Assembly: GCF_005876985.1 (NCBI RefSeq)
Contig: NZ_VAHD01000004.1
Coordinates: 222,075-286,074 of the forward strand
Source of the DNA: Rhodoferax bucti
Lineage (GTDB): Bacteria; Pseudomonadota; Gammaproteobacteria; Burkholderiales; Burkholderiaceae_C
Length of the DNA stretch: 64,000 nt
Reading direction: 5' to 3'
The translations under genes and the position numbers were made by a program. This document shows, piece after piece, positions 1 through 7,240 of the stretch. The notes below the pieces were generated by a model that was given only the letters and a program-made list of their open reading frames with translations, was not told the origin of the DNA and made no database searches. How positions within the stretch are numbered: the first letter of the stretch is position 1; each line of letters opens with the position of its first letter.

Positions 1-581
1 ACCAGGGTGGTTTTGCCCTGCATCAGCTCCAGCAACAGCGCCAGTTCGGTGGCGGGCGCGCCTTCCGCCTTGGGCTTGAGTGCCAAGGGCAGCAGGGTGT
101 AGCCCATGTTGCGGTAGATGCCCAGCCGGTCCCACGCCCGCCCGAAGGGCTCTGCCAAATCGCTCTTGTTCAAGGCGATGATGGGGCGGATGCGCTCGGC
201 CTCTGCGGCAATCAAGGCCCGTGACAGCTGGCTCTCCGAAAACTCGGGCTCTGCCGCGATCAAAATCAGCACCTGGTCGAGGTTCGCGGCAAATGACTTG
301 GTGCGGATTTCGTCCTGCCGGTAAAACAGGTTACGCCGGGGCAGCACCTTTTCAATGGTGCCTTCATCCTGCGTCGCCTTCCAGAGCACTTGGTCGCCCA
401 CCACGGTGACGCTCTTCTTTCCGCGGGGGTGGCAGATCAGGCGACGGCCATCGGGTGTTTCTACCCACACATGGCGTCCATGGCCCGCCACGACCAAGCC
501 GGGTTCAAGCAGGTGCTGATTCAAAGGGCGGTACTCATGCGGTGGTGCCAGCCGGGCTCGTAGCCGTGCCGATGAGTGCAT
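1..581 (-). CDS. rsgA: Ribosome small subunit-dependent GTPase RsgA, 3' part outside the window
   Basis: RsgA is a circularly permuted GTPase that helps late 30S subunit maturation. The visible part reads through an OB-fold-like N-terminus (GRHVWVETPDGRRLICHPRG) and reaches the G4 motif LNKSDL; the P-loop lies beyond the window edge. The segment near the edge, ELMQGKTTLV, resembles a Walker motif but corresponds to the strand just before the real P-loop. The start is uncertain: the ATG at 581 gives a long overlap with the upstream pterin dehydratase, and a TTG at 524 is an alternative nearer the conserved N-terminus. It is the last gene of an operon with the M48 protease and the dehydratase. 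Confidence 0.85.
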   Translation of the reverse strand, partial: MHSSARLRARLAPPHEYRPLNQHLLEPGLVVAGHGRHVWVETPDGRRLICHPRGKKSVTVVGDQVLWKATQDEGTIEKVLPRRNLFYRQDEIRTKSFAANLDQVLILIAAEPEFSESQLSRALIAAEAERIRPIIALNKSDLAEPFGRAWDRLGIYRNMGYTLLPLALKPKAEGAPATELALLLELMQGKTTL

Positions 582-876
582 CCACCAGCGCGGCGCACTC
601 AAAGTCAGAGCGGGATACACCCTGCACGTCATGGGTGTTGAAGCGCACGCTGCAGCTGCTGTAGGTGAGCAAGAGTTCAGGATGGTGATCCTGCTGTTCT
701 GCAATGTAGGCGACCGCGTTCACAAAGGCCATGGTCTTGAGAAAGTTCTCGAAGCGGTAGGTCTTTTCGATGGCGACATCCGCGCCGTCACCATAGAGCT
801 TCCAGCCTTCGGTTTTGGCGAGGCTTGCTATGATTTGTGTAGCTGTTAGCGCAGTTCTGGCGGGGGCTGAAGGCAT
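535..876 (-). CDS. phhB: 4a-hydroxytetrahydrobiopterin dehydratase (PCD/DCoH family)
   Basis: Dehydrates 4a-hydroxytetrahydropterin to regenerate the cofactor of aromatic amino acid hydroxylases. The 113-residue length is normal for the family, and the signature is visible: DHHPE at residues 63-67, then a Tyr, and the NTHD segment near residue 80. The gene lies 12 bases after the M48 protease gene and runs into rsgA, so the three are probably cotranscribed. The first 15 or so codons fall inside a copy of the dispersed repeat described at 826-870, so the extreme N-terminus looks repeat-derived. The partner phenylalanine hydroxylase is not in this window. Confidence 0.93.
   Translation of the reverse strand: MPSAPARTALTATQIIASLAKTEGWKLYGDGADVAIEKTYRFENFLKTMAFVNAVAYIAEQQDHHPELLLTYSSCSVRFNTHDVQGVSRSDFECAALVDALIGTATSPAGTTA
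826..870 (-). repeat. Dispersed palindromic repeat copy inside the phhB start region
   Basis: On the minus strand this reads GCGCTAACAGCTACACAAATCATAGC at its core, matching the right half of the roughly 60-bp repeat seen in full at 38423 and 24847. It encodes residues of the PCD N-terminus. Similarity was judged by eye. Confidence 0.6.
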
Positions 877-888
877 ATTTTTATCAAT

Positions 889-2202
889 TCAAGCAGTGGC
901 GAGGACGGGGGCGGCGGCAGGCATACGGGCCAGTCGCTCGGGAGCCGGAGGGTGGGAATAGTAAAACTTCACGTACACCGGATCGGGGGTGAGGGTGGAC
1001 GCATTGTCCTTGTACAGCTTGAGCAGCGCGGATGAGAGCGCTGCACCATTCGCGTGGGCCACGGCGTAGGCATCGGCTTCGAATTCGTGCTTGCGGGAGA
1101 GCTGGGCAAACAAGGGACCGGTGAAGCTGCCGGCCAGCGGCAGGACCATCATGAACAAGAGCAGGGCCAGTGCATCGTTGCTCCCTGTCATGTTCGGGCC
1201 AACTCCCAGCCCGGTGTAGAACCATGCCTGTTGACTGACCCAGCCCAAAAGCGCAAACGCCAGCAGGCTCAGGCCGAACAAGGACACCATGCGCTTGGTA
1301 ATGTGGCCGTATTTGAAGTGGCCGAGTTCGTGGGCCAGCACGGCATCCACTTCGTCAGGGTTCAGCTGCGCCAGCAAGGTGTCGTAAAACACCACCCGCT
1401 TGGAAGCCCCGAAGCCGGTGAAGTAGGCGTTGGCATGGGCGCTGCGCTTGCTGCCGTCCATCACGTAAAAGCCTTTGGAAGTGAATCCGCAGCGCGCCAT
1501 CAAGGCGGATACGCGCTCTTTCAAGGTGGCGTCTTCCAGCGGTTTGAATTGGTTGAATAGCGGCGCAATCCACGTGGGGTACACCAGCATCATCAAGACG
1601 CTAAAGCCCATCCAGAGGCTCCAGGTCCACAGCCACCAGAGGCTGCCGGTAGCACCCATGACCCACAGGGCCAGAGCGGCAAGGGGCAGACCGATCAATG
1701 CACTGAAAAACAAGCCTTTGGCGGCGTCGATCAACCAGAGTTTGGGTGTCATGCGGTTGAACCCGAAGCGCTGCTCCAGCACAAAGGTGCGGTACAGGGA
1801 GAAGGGCAGGTCGATGATGGAGCCGATGATGGAAAACCCCAGCAGCAAAGCCAGTTGCTGCGGCAGGGCGCTGCTGAATTGGCCATCGAACCACGCCAGT
1901 AGCGTCTGGTTCAGCGTGTGCAAACCGCCCATCAGGGTCCAGCCCAGCAAGACGGCTGTGCCCCACGCCAGCTCCAAGAGTCCCAGGCGGGCTTGGGCGA
2001 TGGTGTAGTCCGCCGCTTTCTGGTGGTCTGCCAGTGCAATGTGGTCGGCGAAGGGCGCAGGCACGGCGTTGCGGTGGCGGGCCACATGGCGCACTTGGCG
2101 GCTGGCCAGCCAGAATTTCAGCACGACGCTGGCGACCAGGGTGACAGCGAAAAAGAAGCTCATCCACAGGGATGGCGAGAATTCAAACGGGGTGTCTTGC
2201 AT
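889..2202 (-). CDS. M48 family metalloprotease (Ste24/CAAX protease 1-like)
   Basis: Integral-membrane zinc protease of the Ste24 type; in bacteria these probably act in membrane protein quality control, the substrate being unknown. The N-terminal half holds several hydrophobic helices, as in the CAAX-protease N-terminal domain. The zinc site is HELGH at residues 291-295, with the third ligand in FEADAY further on. I chose the ATG at 2202 (437 residues) because a start at 2250 would run into the divergent orn gene. A TAAACT hexamer lies just upstream, so this gene and orn have back-to-back promoters. It heads the operon with phhB and rsgA. Confidence 0.9.
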   Translation of the reverse strand: MQDTPFEFSPSLWMSFFFAVTLVASVVLKFWLASRQVRHVARHRNAVPAPFADHIALADHQKAADYTIAQARLGLLELAWGTAVLLGWTLMGGLHTLNQTLLAWFDGQFSSALPQQLALLLGFSIIGSIIDLPFSLYRTFVLEQRFGFNRMTPKLWLIDAAKGLFFSALIGLPLAALALWVMGATGSLWWLWTWSLWMGFSVLMMLVYPTWIAPLFNQFKPLEDATLKERVSALMARCGFTSKGFYVMDGSKRSAHANAYFTGFGASKRVVFYDTLLAQLNPDEVDAVLAHELGHFKYGHITKRMVSLFGLSLLAFALLGWVSQQAWFYTGLGVGPNMTGSNDALALLLFMMVLPLAGSFTGPLFAQLSRKHEFEADAYAVAHANGAALSSALLKLYKDNASTLTPDPVYVKFYYSHPPAPERLARMPAAAPVLATA

Positions 2203-2226
2203 GGCGGCAGAGTTTAGGCCATCGGC

Positions 2227-2232
2227 GACAAT
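2227..2232 (+). promoter_or_regulatory. -10-like hexamer of a probable leaderless orn mRNA
   Basis: GACAAT begins 12 bases before the orn ATG, which puts the expected first transcribed base on or next to the start codon. No Shine-Dalgarno sequence and no clear -35 box is seen. Uvrd, polA, the TetR-type gene and ubiG show the same spacing. Confidence 0.45.
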
Positions 2233-2238
2233 GGCGGC

Positions 2239-2820
2239 ATGGCTGAACAAAACTCCCCCATCGCGCCCGTGCTCATCAAATCCGACAAAAACCTCGTCTG
2301 GCTGGATTGTGAAATGACGGGTCTGGAACCTGAAACCGACCGCCTGCTAGAAATTGCAGTGATCGTGACCGACCCGCACCTGGGCCAGCGGGTCGAAGGC
2401 CCGGTGTTTGTGATTCACCAGTCGGACGCCCAGCTCGACAAAATGGACGCCTGGAACAAAGGCACGCATGGCAAGAGCGGCTTGATCGACAAGGTCAAGG
2501 CATCTACCGTGACGGAAGCCGAAGCCGAGGCAGCCCTGATTGCGTTTTTGGCTCAATATGTGCCCGCAGGAGTGTCGCCCATGTGTGGCAACACCATCGG
2601 GCAGGACCGGCGCTTCCTGGTCAAGTACATGCCCAAGCTGGAAGCCTTCTTCCACTACCGTAACCTCGACGTCAGCACCCTCAAGGAGCTGGCCAAGCGC
2701 TGGAAGCCCGAAGTGGCCGAGTCCTTCAAAAAGCAGCAGAAGCACACGGCATTGGCGGATGTCAACGAGTCCATTGAAGAGTTAGCACACTACCGTGAGC
2801 ACTTTTTGAAATTAAATTAG
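2239..2820 (+). CDS. orn: Oligoribonuclease
   Basis: A 3'-5' exoribonuclease of the DEDDh superfamily that finishes RNA decay by hydrolysing two- to five-nucleotide RNAs, including pGpG from cyclic-di-GMP turnover. The 193 residues show the acidic pair in [10 protein letters not shown] (D23, E25), the DRRFL segment with the third acid, and the terminal [11 protein letters not shown] with the catalytic His and last Asp. Length is slightly above the usual 180 or so because of a short N-terminal extension. It is divergent from the M48 protease gene and stands alone. Confidence 0.97.
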   Translation: MAEQNSPIAPVLIKSDKNLVWLDCEMTGLEPETDRLLEIAVIVTDPHLGQRVEGPVFVIHQSDAQLDKMDAWNKGTHGKSGLIDKVKASTVTEAEAEAALIAFLAQYVPAGVSPMCGNTIGQDRRFLVKYMPKLEAFFHYRNLDVSTLKELAKRWKPEVAESFKKQQKHTALADVNESIEELAHYREHFLKLN

Positions 2821-3056
2821 GTATAAACCCGAATCCATGCCATAATCGTGGGCTTCGCAGGTAACGCTAGTTAGCGGCTTGCGAGATTTGTACATCTCCC
2901 TTCATTCACCGGGCACGCTTTTTCAAAGCGATATACGCCCCCAGCACTGAAATACACCCCTTGGCGGGTCAGAGCAGGTTCCGTTTGATGGTTGATGTTT
3001 TTTAACCATTGACGGAGCAGCCGCACAACTTGCGGTGCTTTCGTGTGAGAAAAAAT
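2821..3056 (+). promoter_or_regulatory. Long 5' leader of the DEAD-box helicase gene
   Basis: A 236-base gap separates orn from the helicase start, long for this window. It contains small hairpins, for example CCGCA/TGCGG at 3021-3035 just ahead of the start and GGTT/AACC around 2992-3007. Long structured leaders are known for cold-induced helicase genes in other bacteria, so autoregulation is possible; that is inference. No U-rich terminator was seen in it. Confidence 0.35.
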
Positions 3057-4970
3057 ATGACTGACGCTTTTGAAGTGACAGGCGAATTCGCGCCTGCCGA
3101 AAACCTTTCCGTTTCCGCAACTTCTGTGGAATCCAACGCACCCACCGCCGTGGAAACAGAGGCTGTTGAAGCTGCTGCCCCTGAGGCTCCCAACGGTTTT
3201 GTGGAGCTGGGTCTGGCCCCCGCGCTGGTGCAAGCTTGTAAAGATCTGGGCTACACCCAACCTACCACCGTGCAACAAAAGGCCATTCCTTTGGCCATGG
3301 CCGGTGTGGGTTCCGAAAAAGCTGGCAAGTTTGTCGACCTGATGGTGTCCAGCCAGACCGGTTCCGGCAAGACCGCTGCGTTCCTGTTGCCCGTGTTGCA
3401 CACTTTGTTGACCCAGCAAGCCGAAGCGGAAGAAGCTGAGCGCGCTGAATACGAACAAGCTTGCGCTGACGCTGCCGCCAAAGGCGAGCCTGCTCCCAAG
3501 CGCGCCAAGCGCAAAGACCCCACCAACCCCCGCAACTTCAAGGCTCCTACTCCTGGCGCCCTGATCGTTTGCCCCACCCGTGAACTGGCCCAGCAAGTCG
3601 CGCACGACGCCATCGACCTGGTGCAGCACTGCCGTGGTCTGCGCGTGGCCAACATCGTGGGCGGCATGCCTTACCAGTTGCAAATTGCCAAGCTGCAAAA
3701 CGCCAACCTGGTGGTGGCGACTCCCGGCCGTTTGCTGGACCTGCAACGCTCCATGCAAATCAAGCTGGACCAAGTCCAGTTCCTGGTGGTGGACGAAGCC
3801 GACCGCATGTTGGACCTGGGCTTCTCCGATGACCTGGCTGAAATCAACCAGCTCACCATCGACCGCAAGCAGACCATGATGTTCAGCGCCACGTTCGCGC
3901 CCCGCATTCAGCAACTGGCTGCCCGCGTGATGCGTGAACCCCAGCGCGTGACTATCGACAGCCCGCAAGAAAAGCACGCCAACATCAAGCAAGTGCTGTT
4001 CTGGGCTGACAACGCCCAGCACAAGCGCAAGCTGTTGGACCACTGGTTGCGTGACACCACCATCAACCAAGCCGTGGTGTTCGCCAGCACCCAAATCGAG
4101 TGCGATGGCTTGGCCAACGACCTGCAGCAAGACGGCTTCTCTGCAGTGGCCCTGCACGGCGCCCTGAGCCAGGGTCTGCGCAACCGCCGCCTGATGGCTT
4201 TGCGTCAAGGCCAAGTACAGATTCTGGTGGCGACTGATGTGGCTGCCCGTGGTATCGACGTGCCTACCATCACCCACGTGTTCAACTTCGGTCTGCCCAT
4301 GAAGGCGGAGGACTACACCCACCGTATCGGCCGTACCGGTCGTGCGGGCCGTGATGGTCTGGCTGTGACATTCGCTGAGTTCCGCGATCGTCGCAAGATT
4401 TTCGACATCGAAGCCTACAGCCGCCAGCCGATCAAGCCCGAGACTATTCCCGGCTTGGAACCCCAGCAGCGCGCTCCTGAGTCACGCCCCAGCTTTGGTG
4501 GCCGTGGCCGTGGCGGCGACTTCCAGCCTCGCGAACGCAAGTTCGGCGGCCCACGTGAAGGCGGCTTCGGTGGCGGTCAGCGCGATGGCGCTCCCCGTGA
4601 AGGCGGTTATGGCCAAGTGCGTGGTTTCGGCGGACGCCCTGAAGGCGGTGGCAACCGTGGCTTTGGCGAAAACTCCCGCGACTTCGGTGGTGCAGCCCGT
4701 GAAGGCTTCAGCTACGAACGCAAGGGTGGTTTTAACGACCGTTTTGCCGGCCAAGGCGCTCCCCGCGGTGATGCACGTCCTCCCCGTGGTGACTTCCAAC
4801 CCCGTGGCGATTTCGGCGCTCCTCGCGGTGACTTTGGTGCACCCCGTGGTGATTTCGCAGCCCGCAAGCCCGCTTTCGGCAAGCCCGCCGGTTTTGCCAA
4901 GCCTGGCAATGGCGGCAAGGTGTTTGTGCCCCGTGACGCCAAAAAGCGCCCTGCACGCAACTTCGATTAA
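3057..4970 (+). CDS. DEAD-box ATP-dependent RNA helicase with RGG-rich tail (RhlE-like)
   Basis: Unwinds or remodels RNA using ATP, probably in ribosome assembly or mRNA decay in the cold. The core is complete: a Q motif, SSQTGSGKT (I), PTRELAQQ (Ia), VVDEADRML (II), FSAT (III), DVAARGID (V) and HRIGRTGRAG (VI). Between motifs I and Ia lies a charged insert rich in Glu, Ala and Lys, absent from the shortest family members. The last 170 or so residues are a low-complexity tail of GG, RGG and repeated PRGDF units, typical of RNA-binding extensions. I chose ATG 3057 (637 residues) over an upstream TTG at 3009. Confidence 0.95.
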   Translation: MTDAFEVTGEFAPAENLSVSATSVESNAPTAVETEAVEAAAPEAPNGFVELGLAPALVQACKDLGYTQPTTVQQKAIPLAMAGVGSEKAGKFVDLMVSSQTGSGKTAAFLLPVLHTLLTQQAEAEEAERAEYEQACADAAAKGEPAPKRAKRKDPTNPRNFKAPTPGALIVCPTRELAQQVAHDAIDLVQHCRGLRVANIVGGMPYQLQIAKLQNANLVVATPGRLLDLQRSMQIKLDQVQFLVVDEADRMLDLGFSDDLAEINQLTIDRKQTMMFSATFAPRIQQLAARVMREPQRVTIDSPQEKHANIKQVLFWADNAQHKRKLLDHWLRDTTINQAVVFASTQIECDGLANDLQQDGFSAVALHGALSQGLRNRRLMALRQGQVQILVATDVAARGIDVPTITHVFNFGLPMKAEDYTHRIGRTGRAGRDGLAVTFAEFRDRRKIFDIEAYSRQPIKPETIPGLEPQQRAPESRPSFGGRGRGGDFQPRERKFGGPREGGFGGGQRDGAPREGGYGQVRGFGGRPEGGGNRGFGENSRDFGGAAREGFSYERKGGFNDRFAGQGAPRGDARPPRGDFQPRGDFGAPRGDFGAPRGDFAARKPAFGKPAGFAKPGNGGKVFVPRDAKKRPARNFD

Positions 4971-4990
4971 TCTGACATTCGTCGGATAAC

Positions 4991-5027
4991 AAAAAAGCCC
5001 CGCGGCGCAAGCCGGCGGGGCTTTTTT
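4991..5027. terminator. Bidirectional intrinsic terminator
   Basis: A6, a GC-rich stem GCCCCG...CGGGGC with inner GGC/GCC pairs round a GCAA loop, then T6. It sits between the convergent helicase and oxidoreductase genes and can serve both. Confidence 0.92.
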
Positions 5028-5058
5028 ACATCAGTCCCCGCTCGTGCGGGCGCAAGGG

Positions 5059-5928
5059 TCAGGCCATGCCGTTGCGGCTGGCCAGCTCCACAAACAAGCC
5101 GGCATGGTCCAGGTCCGACAGGCCGTGCTCAATGCCGTCGGCATACAGTTTTTCAAACAAAGCGGTAATCGGCGCGTCAAAGCCCACCTCGGCGGCAGTG
5201 GCCAAGGCGTTACGCAAGTCCTTGATTTGCACCGTCATGCGCGCGCGCGGGGCAAAGTCGCGGTCCACCATGCGCTGGCCATGCACTTGCAGGATGCGGC
5301 TGTCTGCAAAACCGCCGGTAATGGCTTCTTTCACCTTGCCCATATTCGCGCCGCCGCGTTCACAGAGCAGCAGGGCCTCCGCCACGATGCCGATGGTGGC
5401 CCCCACAATCATCTGATTGGCGAGTTTGGTGAGTTGACCCGAGCCGATGGGGCCCACATGGGTGGGGCGGCCGAAGATTTTGAGCACCGGCATGGCACGC
5501 TCAAAGTTGGCTGCCTTGCCGCCGGCCATGATGGCGAGCGTGCCTTGCTCGGCCCCCAGCGTGCCGCCGGAGACGGGAGCGTCCAGGTAGTCCACGCCCC
5601 GCTCGCTCAGGCGGGCGGCATGGTCGCGGGCTTCCACAGGCTTGATGGATGACATGTCGACCAGCAGCGTGCCATGCCGGATGGCGTCTGCTGCGCCCAT
5701 GTCAAACAGCACATGGCTGACGACACCGCCGTGGTCCAGCATGGTGATGACCATATCGGCTTCGGCGACGGCATGGATGGGGGAGGTGTGAACGGTAGCG
5801 CCGAAAGCAGAGAGCCGCTCGGCTTTGGCAGGGGTGCGGTTCCACACATGGACGGTGTGCCCGGCTTCACAGAGGCGGCGCCCCATGGGAAACCCCATGA
5901 GACCGATGCCGAGAAGTGCTATTTTCAT
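5059..5928 (-). CDS. NAD(P)-dependent beta-hydroxyacid dehydrogenase (3-hydroxyisobutyrate / tartronate semialdehyde reductase family)
   Basis: Cytosolic oxidoreductase acting on a beta-hydroxyacid; the exact substrate cannot be read from the sequence. The 289 residues start with the Rossmann nucleotide site GIGLMGFPMG, continue with the substrate-binding signature DAPVSGGTLGAEQGTL, and carry the family catalytic lysine in GQLTKLANQM. I chose the ATG at 5928, which opens directly on MKIALLGIG; a longer reading adds seven residues. It is a single gene, convergent with the helicase. The 2-hydroxy-3-oxopropionate reductases (GlxR/GarR) look alike, but no glyoxylate or glycerate genes lie nearby. 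Confidence 0.88.
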   Translation of the reverse strand: MKIALLGIGLMGFPMGRRLCEAGHTVHVWNRTPAKAERLSAFGATVHTSPIHAVAEADMVITMLDHGGVVSHVLFDMGAADAIRHGTLLVDMSSIKPVEARDHAARLSERGVDYLDAPVSGGTLGAEQGTLAIMAGGKAANFERAMPVLKIFGRPTHVGPIGSGQLTKLANQMIVGATIGIVAEALLLCERGGANMGKVKEAITGGFADSRILQVHGQRMVDRDFAPRARMTVQIKDLRNALATAAEVGFDAPITALFEKLYADGIEHGLSDLDHAGLFVELASRNGMA

Positions 5929-5991
5929 GGTGTCAGTGTGCTCCTGCACCTGAGAATAGCGCCGCCCTGTGGGAGGGGCAGAGGGTTTGTA

Positions 5992-6027
5992 CCGTGAAGG
6001 CTGTCGAGGCGCTGACAGCCCTCACGG
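5992..6027. other. Long hairpin downstream of guaC
   Basis: CCGTGA-a-GGCTGTC pairs with GACAGCC-c-TCACGG around an 8-base loop, giving 13 pairs with one mismatch. No T tract follows on either strand, so it is more likely a 3'-end-stabilising or factor-dependent termination structure than an intrinsic terminator. Confidence 0.6.
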
Positions 6028-6044
6028 CGGGCGGCCCAGCCGCC

Positions 6045-7022
6045 TTACATCAACAGGTGCTCGCCTGCGTTGTCGCCACCGAGCGTGACATAGTTCACCT
6101 TGCGGATGTCCATGAGCTTCTTGCCGCCGGCGTAGCTGATGGAGCTCTGCACGTCCTGCTCCATCTCAATCAGCGTGTCGGCCAGCTTGCCCTTGATGGG
6201 TTCCAGAATGCGCTTGCCTTCGACGTGCTTGTATTCGCCCTTGTTGAAGTCGCTGGCCGAGCCGTAGTACTCCTTGAACATGGCGCCATCCACTTCCACC
6301 GTTTTGCCGGGGGACTCTTCGTGGCCCGCAAACAGGGAGCCGATCATGACCATGCTCGCGCCGAAGCGGATGCTCTTGGCAATGTCACCATGGCTGCGGA
6401 TGCCGCCATCGGCAATGATGGGCTTGGTGGCCACACGGGCACACCACTTGAGCGCGCTGAGCTGCCAGCCGCCGGTGCCGAAACCAGTCTTGAGTTTGGT
6501 GATGCACACCTTGCCCGGGCCCACGCCGACTTTGGTGGCATCCGCACCCCAGTTTTCGAGGTCGATCACCGCCTCGGGTGTGGCCACGTTGCCGGCAATC
6601 ACAAAGCTGCCGGGCAGGTGTTTCTTGAGGTAGATGATCATGTCGCGCACGCTGTCGGCATGGCCGTGGGCGATGTCGATGGTGATGTACTCGGGCGTCA
6701 GGCCCAGGGCCACCAGCTGGTCGACAGTCGCGTAGTCCGGTTTTTTGACGCCCAGAGAGATGGAGGCGAACAAGTCTTTGGCGTGCATGTCCTGCACAAA
6801 CTTGACGTTGTCCAGGTCAAAGCGGTGCATCACGTAAAAGTAGCCGTTTTGGGCCAGCCATTCGCAGATGGACTCGTCCACCACGGTTTTCATGTTGGCA
6901 GGCACCACCGGCAGGCGGAACTTGCGGCTGCCCAGCTCCACGCCGGCATCGCATTCAGAACGGCTCTCCACCCGGCATTTGCGGGGCAGCAAGAGGATGT
7001 TGTCGTAGTCAAAAATTTCCAT
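6045..7022 (-). CDS. guaC: GMP reductase
   Basis: Converts GMP to IMP with NADPH, feeding guanine nucleotides back to the purine branch point. The 325-residue protein starts [15 protein letters not shown] and has the IMPDH/GMPR barrel. The catalytic Cys is residue 173 in [17 protein letters not shown]; the GPGxxC form and the lack of CBS domains fit GMP reductase rather than IMP dehydrogenase. It stands alone. Its leader holds a strong terminator-like hairpin (7076-7131), suggesting control by attenuation. I used the ATG at 7022; the longer in-frame reading upstream crosses that leader. Confidence 0.95.
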   Translation of the reverse strand: MEIFDYDNILLLPRKCRVESRSECDAGVELGSRKFRLPVVPANMKTVVDESICEWLAQNGYFYVMHRFDLDNVKFVQDMHAKDLFASISLGVKKPDYATVDQLVALGLTPEYITIDIAHGHADSVRDMIIYLKKHLPGSFVIAGNVATPEAVIDLENWGADATKVGVGPGKVCITKLKTGFGTGGWQLSALKWCARVATKPIIADGGIRSHGDIAKSIRFGASMVMIGSLFAGHEESPGKTVEVDGAMFKEYYGSASDFNKGEYKHVEGKRILEPIKGKLADTLIEMEQDVQSSISYAGGKKLMDIRKVNYVTLGGDNAGEHLLM

Positions 7023-7075
7023 GGTTCCCAAGCTCCTATCCAAAGTTTCAATACAAAACACTGAGCACTTGGACT

Positions 7076-7131
7076 GGCACCGGCCATAAAAAAACCGGGT
7101 GCCAATTGCTTGGGCCCGGTGCTTGATTGTA
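7076..7131 (-). promoter_or_regulatory. Candidate promoter and transcription attenuator of guaC
   Basis: On the minus strand a TACAAT hexamer (7131-7126) is followed at once by a perfect terminator shape: ACCGGG-c-CCAA-gcaa-TTGG-ca-CCCGGT and seven Ts (7120-7088). Just after it, GGCCGGTGCC (7085-7076) can pair with the GGCACCCGG arm of the terminator, so two exclusive folds exist. No minus-strand gene lies upstream that this terminator could end. Ligand and mechanism are unknown. Confidence 0.6.
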
Positions 7132-7228
7132 GAAAGGTTGCGGCCAGCGCGGTATATGAATTTGCATATGGCCACTACAACGCCATGCGCAAGAGCCAGT
7201 GGAGGGCCGGTGGCAGCGCCGGCCTTTC

Positions 7229-7234
7229 TACAAT
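7229..7234 (+). promoter_or_regulatory. -10 hexamer of a probable leaderless uvrD mRNA
   Basis: TACAAT begins 12 bases before the uvrD ATG, so transcription should start at the start codon. No ribosome binding site precedes the gene, and no -35 consensus is apparent. Confidence 0.5.
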
Positions 7235-7240
7235 CGCTGC

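Noticed and set aside
1..30. GKTTLV at the window edge as a Walker A motif
   Set aside because: In RsgA order this strand precedes the true P-loop, which lies outside the window.
2871..4322. A 483-codon open frame opposite the helicase gene
   Set aside because: Its sequence is a mirror of helicase codons; the plus-strand motifs are complete.
4700..4870. Regular repeats of CCCCGTGGTGA type as a CRISPR array
   Set aside because: They are in-frame PRGDF codons of the helicase tail, without unique spacers of equal length.
7023..7240. Purine (guanine) riboswitch in front of guaC
   Set aside because: The conserved loop and junction residues of that aptamer are absent; only the terminator and a competing stem are seen.
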